Positions 32,809 through 37,732 of a DNA stretch of 37,732 nucleotides are shown here, piece after piece. A model generated the notes under the pieces. It worked only from the letters and a program-made list of their open reading frames with translations. It had not been told where the DNA came from and made no database searches. Source of the DNA: Novosphingobium sp. (lineage in GTDB: Bacteria > Pseudomonadota > Alphaproteobacteria > Sphingomonadales > Sphingomonadaceae); contig DAICYJ010000010.1 of assembly GCA_027311705.1 (NCBI GenBank), positions 1 to 37,732 on the forward strand. The letters run 5' to 3'. The translations under genes were made by a program, and so were the position numbers. Every line of letters starts with the position of its first letter. The stretch's first letter is position 1.

Positions 32809-33522
32809 ATGTCGCAAAACAAAGCCCTTCAGATTGCACTCGGCGCCTTCGCCGCCGTGGCATGCTTCTTCTCCGCTCCGGCCTTCGCCAACAGCGCTTC
32901 TTCCGCAGACATCGCCGCTCCGCTGCGCGCTGCCGAAGCGGCCCGCAACGGCACCACGCCTTCGGGCGATGACGAATTCCGCCGCCTCTTCGCCAACTGG
33001 CAGGCTCTCGATACCGGCGCACCGTTCCAGTCGACCGCGATCGTTTCGCCCCGCACCGGTGCCGTCTCCATCCCGTCGCTGATCCCGGTCAGCAGCACCC
33101 GCACGATGAGCAGCGGCTTCGGCATGCGTGTCCATCCTGTTCTCGGCGGAATGCGCGCTCACAAGGGCATCGATCTTCCCGCCCCCACCGGCACCCCGAT
33201 CCACGCCACGGCAGACGGCATCGTCGGCAAGGCTGACTGGATGGGCGGCTACGGCCTGCTGGTCGAGCTGGAGCACGGTGCCAACCTTGAAACCCGTTAT
33301 GGCCACATGTCGCGCATCGCGGTTGCCGAAGGCCAGCGCGTCCGCAAGGGCGACGTGATCGGCTATGTCGGCTCGACCGGCCGCTCGACCGGTGCGCACC
33401 TCCACTACGAAGTCCGAATTGCAGGCGAAGCGGTGAACCCGGTCCCTTACATGCAGACCGAGGCAACCCGTCTGCTCGCCAGCAACAGCCCGACCGAAGG
33501 ACGCGGCGGCCCCGAACAATAA
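32809..33522 (+). CDS. Secreted M23-family peptidoglycan endopeptidase
   Basis: A 237-residue M23 (LytM-type) protein with a signal peptide (QIALGAFAAVACFFSAPAFA). The peptidase domain spans about residues 100-220 with zinc ligands in MRAHKGIDLP (H and D), RYGHMSRIA and GAHLHYEVR (two H), all present, and the typical SGFGMRVHPVLGGMRAHKG lead. Such enzymes cut peptide cross-links in the wall or activate other wall enzymes. The ATG at 32809 has only a weak AAGG at 32791-32794. The 194-base upstream gap contains no other gene that I can support and probably holds the promoter. It is followed by a terminator. Confidence 0.92.
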   Translation: MSQNKALQIALGAFAAVACFFSAPAFANSASSADIAAPLRAAEAARNGTTPSGDDEFRRLFANWQALDTGAPFQSTAIVSPRTGAVSIPSLIPVSSTRTMSSGFGMRVHPVLGGMRAHKGIDLPAPTGTPIHATADGIVGKADWMGGYGLLVELEHGANLETRYGHMSRIAVAEGQRVRKGDVIGYVGSTGRSTGAHLHYEVRIAGEAVNPVPYMQTEATRLLASNSPTEGRGGPEQ

Positions 33523-33560
33523 GCCGACCCGGTCGATATTGCATCTTGGAGAGGATGCGG

Positions 33561-33588
33561 AAAAAGGCGGCGGAAACGTCGCCTTTTT
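33561..33588 (+). terminator. Rho-independent terminator of the M23 peptidase gene
   Basis: AAAAAGGCGGCG (33561-33572) pairs with CGTCGCCTTTTT (33577-33588) through a GAAA tetraloop, with one G-T pair; the A-run and T-run flank the GC stem, so it could act in both directions. It begins 39 bases after the M23 stop. Confidence 0.9.
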
Positions 33589-33628
33589 CTTTGGCGGTCA
33601 TGCAGCTATCATTTGCAGCCAAGTCTGG

Positions 33629-33665
33629 CTCCTCTCCCCAGTGGGGAGGGGTTGGGGGTGGGGGT
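33629..33665. repeat. Dispersed GC-rich intergenic repeat, short hairpin form
   Basis: CTCCCC (33634-33639) and GGGGAG (33643-33648) form a hairpin with loop AGT, followed by the G-rich tract GTTGGGGGTGGGGG. The layout (C-rich arm, G-rich arm, then GGGGGTGGG) matches the element at 24887-24920, which marks both as copies of one dispersed intergenic family. Confidence 0.6.
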
Positions 33666-33785
33666 TCGACCGTCGCACGTGCGATCCCCCCTGGCCTACC
33701 GTCCAGCATCCCAAGACACACCCGCAACCGTGCGCTTTCCTACACGGGCGCGGCCTGCCATGATCGCAAGGCTCTTTAACATCGT

Positions 33786-33831
33786 TGTAAAGGTTACACT
33801 TCGCCGGAATCGCAATGTGTCACCAACACAT
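33786..33831. other. Two palindromes in the M23-galU gap, one sharing a half-site with a third
   Basis: TGTAA-AGG-TTACA (33786-33798) is a perfect spaced palindrome whose right side, GGTTACAC, recurs at 33874-33881. ATGTGT-CACCA-ACACAT (33815-33831) is a second perfect inverted repeat. Both lie in the 348-base stretch between two convergent genes, where no operator is expected. They could be protein-binding sites or parts of an unannotated small RNA. Beyond these, the repeat at 33629 and the terminator-like palindrome at 33866, I see nothing coding in 33589-33936. Confidence 0.5.
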
Positions 33832-33865
33832 GTCAAGCCATTGGCAGGAATAGGAAATACCTGTT

Positions 33866-33905
33866 GGAGACAGGGTTACACGGTGTAACCTCTGTCACCT
33901 TTTTT
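33866..33905 (+). terminator. Long palindrome followed by a T-run, terminator-like
   Basis: GGTTACAC (33874-33881), a single G, and GTGTAACC (33883-33890) form a perfect palindrome that extends outward through GACAG (33869-33873) and CTGTC (33892-33896), with one bulged T, and GG/CC (33866-33867, 33898-33899). Six T residues (33900-33905) follow at once. On the plus strand this is a good terminator shape, but it lies 344 bases after the M23 stop and the M23 gene already has one, so it may end a different transcript or be an operator. Confidence 0.55.
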
Positions 33906-33936
33906 CCAACACGGAAGGGGCCGCGCCGCCCTTACA

Positions 33937-34821
33937 TCAAGCCAGCAGCTTCTGCATGATCGCGCGCACGTCGTCCGCCATGTCGGGCCGTTCCAGCGCC
34001 AGCGCCAGTGTTGCCTCGACAAAGCCCGCCTTGCTGCCGCAGTCGAAACGGCGGCCGGCAAAGGTCACTGCGTGAAAGGGCTGCGTACCGATCATGCGGG
34101 CCATCGCGTCAGTCAGCTGGATTTCGCCGCCCGCGCCCTTGCCCTGGTTTTCCAGCGTGCGCATCACTTCTGGCTGAAGGATATAGCGGCCCGAAATGAT
34201 CAGATTCGACGGCGCATCTTCGCGCTTCGGCTTTTCGACCAACCCGGTCACTTCGGTCAGGCTGTCCGAAATCTTCGCCCCCGGCGCGATCACGCCATAG
34301 CTGGAAACTTCCTCCTCCGGCACTTCGAGCACGCTGATCAGGTTGCCGCCGACTTCGTTATAAGCCTCGACCATCTGCTTCATGCAGCCAGGTTCACCGA
34401 TCATCAGTTCGTCGGGCAGAAAAATCGCGAAAGGCTCGTCACCGACAATGGCGCGCGCACACCAGATCGCATGGCCAAGGCCCATCGGCACCTGCTGGCG
34501 CACGGTAACAAGGTTGCCTGGCTGAATGCGCGTCGCATCGAGAATCGACAGGTCCTTGCCCCGCGCGGTCATCGTCGCTTCGAGTTCATAGGCCGTATCG
34601 AAATGTTCGACGATCGAGGTCTTGCCGCGGCCGGTCACGAAAATGAGCTGTTCGATGCCCGCTTCTCGCGCTTCGTCAACCGCATACTGGATCAACGGGC
34701 GATCGATGATCGGCAGCATTTCCTTGGGGATAGCTTTGGTGGCGGGAAGGAAACGCGTGCCGAGCCCCGCAACGGGGAAGACGGCTTTGCGGATGGGCTT
34801 GCGGGTGGTTGTGTTCGTCAT
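33937..34821 (-). CDS. galU: UTP-glucose-1-phosphate uridylyltransferase
   Basis: A 294-residue GalU, making UDP-glucose from glucose-1-phosphate and UTP for exopolysaccharide and lipopolysaccharide synthesis. The nucleotide-binding signature is GLGTRFLPATK near residue 19, with QQVPMGLGHAIWCAR, FAIFLPDELM and VEKPKREDAPSNL further on. The start at 34821 (MTNTTTRKPIRKAVFPVAG) is chosen over the longer frame to 35220, which would cross the divergent murA gene. It faces the M23 gene at its 3' end and is divergent from murA across 136 bases. Together with the wec genes it supports surface glycan synthesis. Confidence 0.95.
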   Translation of the reverse strand: MTNTTTRKPIRKAVFPVAGLGTRFLPATKAIPKEMLPIIDRPLIQYAVDEAREAGIEQLIFVTGRGKTSIVEHFDTAYELEATMTARGKDLSILDATRIQPGNLVTVRQQVPMGLGHAIWCARAIVGDEPFAIFLPDELMIGEPGCMKQMVEAYNEVGGNLISVLEVPEEEVSSYGVIAPGAKISDSLTEVTGLVEKPKREDAPSNLIISGRYILQPEVMRTLENQGKGAGGEIQLTDAMARMIGTQPFHAVTFAGRRFDCGSKAGFVEATLALALERPDMADDVRAIMQKLLA

Positions 34822-34957
34822 GCGTCGCCATTTCCACGATTTATGTTGCAGTGCGGTTATGCAGCGCAGATTCGCTGGTGCAAGCGAACTTTTCGCGAAC
34901 CTGTGCGGAATTTCGCCGCACTCTTGCCTGCCCCAACAAACACGGTAAACCGCCGCG

Positions 34958-36237
<1,280 letters not shown>

Positions 36238-36241
<4 letters not shown>

Positions 36242-37533
36242 TTGCAACGCCGCCACCACCGTTTGCCGAATTCGCGCGCACATGCGCGCGGATCGGGTGC
36301 TTCAGCTTCGGCGGCCCAGCAGGCCAGATCGCGCTGATGCAGCGCGAGATCGTCGACGAGCGCGGCTGGATCGATCAGGGCGCATTCCTGCGCGCTTTGA
36401 ACCTGTGCCACCTGCTGCCCGGCCCCGAAGCCCAGCAACTGGCGACATGGATCGGCTGGCGCCTGCACGGCACGCGCGGCGGCCTCGCGGCCGGCCTGCT
36501 GTTCGTGATCCCCGGCGCGCTGGTGATGCTGGCACTGTCGCTGCTTTATGTGATGGCGGCCGGCCTTACCTGGTTCGCAGCGATCTTTCTCGGGATCAAG
36601 GCGGCTGTGCTGGCGGTGGTCGCACAGGCCTTGGTCCGCGTTGCCCGCCGTGCCTTGGGAACGCCGTTCAAGGTCGGCGTGGCCATCATCGCGGCTCTGG
36701 CCCTCACGCTGGCCAGGGCGCCGTTTCCATTGGTCATTCTTGCGGCCGGGTTGTGCGGCGCGGTCGTGGCGAAGTGGCGACCCGAATGGCTGGGCCACCA
36801 CCATGCTGCGCCCGCCGCGCCGGATCGGCCTCCTGCCCAAGCTCTGGTTCGCACGACCATCGCCACGGTCGCGGTATGGCTGGCGATCTGGGCCTTGCCG
36901 ATGGCGTTCGTCTTTCTCGTCCTCGGCCCGGACCACGTGTTGTGGCATATCGGCCTGTTCTTTTCGCGCCTCGCCGTGGTCACGTTCGGCGGCGCCTATG
37001 CGGTGCTCGCGTATATGGCGCAGCAGGCGGTCGGCACGTTCGGCTGGCTTTCGCCGGGCGAGATGGCCGATGGGCTTGGCTTGGCGGAAAGCACGCCGGG
37101 GCCGCTCATCATGGTGACGCAGTTCGTCGGCTTCATTGCCGGCTGGCGGCATCCGGACCCGCTGACACCGCTCATGGCGGGCCTTGCCGGAGCAGGCCTG
37201 ACGACGTGGGTCACCTTCGCGCCGTGCTTCCTGTGGATCTTTGCCTGTGCCCCGTGGATGGGGCGGCTGGAACATGCCGAGCGGCTGCAGGGCGCGCTTT
37301 CGGCCATCACCGCTGCGGTCGTCGGCGTAATCGCCAACCTCGCGCTGTGGTTCGCGCTGCACGTGATGTTCCGCACTGTATCGCCCGCTGGATGGCCGGA
37401 TATCGCCAGCATCGACTGGAAAGCGCTGGCAATCGCCGGGATTGCTGCGGTCCTGCTGTTCAGGCTGAAGCGCAATGTGATCGAGGTGCTGTGCGTTTCG
37501 GCGCTGGCCGCGCTGGCGCTTTCAGCCCTCTAA
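36238..37533 (+). CDS. chrA: Chromate transporter, two-domain ChrA type, TTG start
   Basis: A 431-residue membrane protein with two CHR domains. The first has [20 protein letters not shown] and the second [20 protein letters not shown], each with the FGG signature, and ten or so hydrophobic segments. ChrA proteins export chromate, sometimes sulfate-linked. The likely start is TTG 36238, which overlaps the murA stop as TTGA and follows GGGCGGGGA, a usable ribosome site; this gives [20 protein letters not shown]. No ATG in frame precedes the first CHR motif except inside murA, so the TTG is favoured. Coupling with murA is structural; no functional link is evident. Confidence 0.88.
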
Positions 37534-37732
37534 CGCGCGTGCTGCCAGCCACAGGCGGATTGCGCCTGCAAGGCCCGGCGGCGTTTGCGCCCGGATACGC
37601 TCGGCGTCGATCCGGGCGACCAGGGCGTTGATGGGCAGTCCCTCAAGGTCCGCAGCATTGCGCAGCAAGTGCCAGAACAACGGCTCAAGGCTGATCGAGG
37701 TTTTGTGCCCGGCAATCTCGACCGAACGCTTC
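37522..37732 (-). CDS. Ribbon-helix-helix domain protein (RHH_4 type), partial
   Basis: A minus-strand frame runs in from the right edge and ends in TGA (complement of 37522-37524). Its 69 visible residues read KRSVEIAGHKTSISLEPLFW, then HLLRNAADLEGLPINALVAR and IDAERIRAQTPPGLAGAIRL. The KRSV-(T/E)-IAGHKTSISLE opening is the mark of a family of small ribbon-helix-helix proteins common in alphaproteobacteria, normally about 75-120 residues, so only the N-terminus is missing. Its end overlaps the chrA gene tail to tail by 12 bases. These are probably DNA-binding; the target is unknown. Confidence 0.8.
   Translation of the reverse strand, partial: KRSVEIAGHKTSISLEPLFWHLLRNAADLEGLPINALVARIDAERIRAQTPPGLAGAIRLWLAARALEG

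Overview
The window looks like chromosomal DNA of a high-GC alphaproteobacterium of the order Sphingomonadales, most likely a Novosphingobium-like genome. This rests on protein character and gene order: a degenerate-phage tail/head cluster of gene transfer agent (GTA) type, the argD-argF-hslO order, an OmpA porin with a poly-proline linker, and intergenic repeats typical of these genomes. I could not run a search, so the genus is an inference. I see no tRNA, rRNA, CRISPR array, integrase or insertion sequence.

Region 1 (1-10897) is the head-tail part of a GTA, all on the + strand with genes mostly overlapping by 1-8 bases: prohead protease, major capsid, adaptor, a 53-residue unknown, tail terminator, tail tube, gp10, tail assembly chaperone, a very short tape measure, a large gp12 fused to a probable TIM-barrel domain, hub gp13, cell-wall peptidase gp14, gp15, and a DUF2793 protein. 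Portal and terminase would lie left of the window. No lysis, integration or replication genes are seen, which favours a domesticated GTA over a prophage. A hairpin plus T-run follows the capsid gene and could set capsid dosage. The TIM-barrel domain that alphaproteobacterial GTAs usually carry in gp15 appears here to sit in gp12.

Region 2 (11018-19935) is housekeeping: an OmpA-like porin with its own promoter and terminator, a Cu/Zn superoxide dismutase lipoprotein, queC with a DUF3617 gene, an argD-argF-hslO operon preceded by a two-domain cold-shock protein, then terC, a DUF442 phosphatase-like gene and an unknown membrane-anchored protein.

Region 3 (19932-24744) holds a fatty acid hydroxylase-type membrane enzyme on the + strand, facing a wecB-wecC-lipoprotein operon for N-acetylmannosaminuronate polysaccharide. 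The wecC frame is broken by an apparent one-base deletion, and the lipoprotein looks like a beta-helix, carbohydrate-acting protein.

Region 4 (24745-26786) carries dispersed intergenic repeats, agmatine deiminase, and a divergent toxin-antitoxin pair whose antitoxin appears to be a fusion of a DUF7662-like domain with a VapB domain; the toxin is a PIN-domain VapC.

Region 5 (26824-37732) has a secreted M28 peptidase, divergent from a glnE-peroxiredoxin-DUF455 operon, an M23 endopeptidase, a 348-base intergenic stretch rich in palindromes, galU divergent from murA, a chromate transporter translationally coupled to murA by a TTG start, and the end of a ribbon-helix-helix protein running off the right edge.
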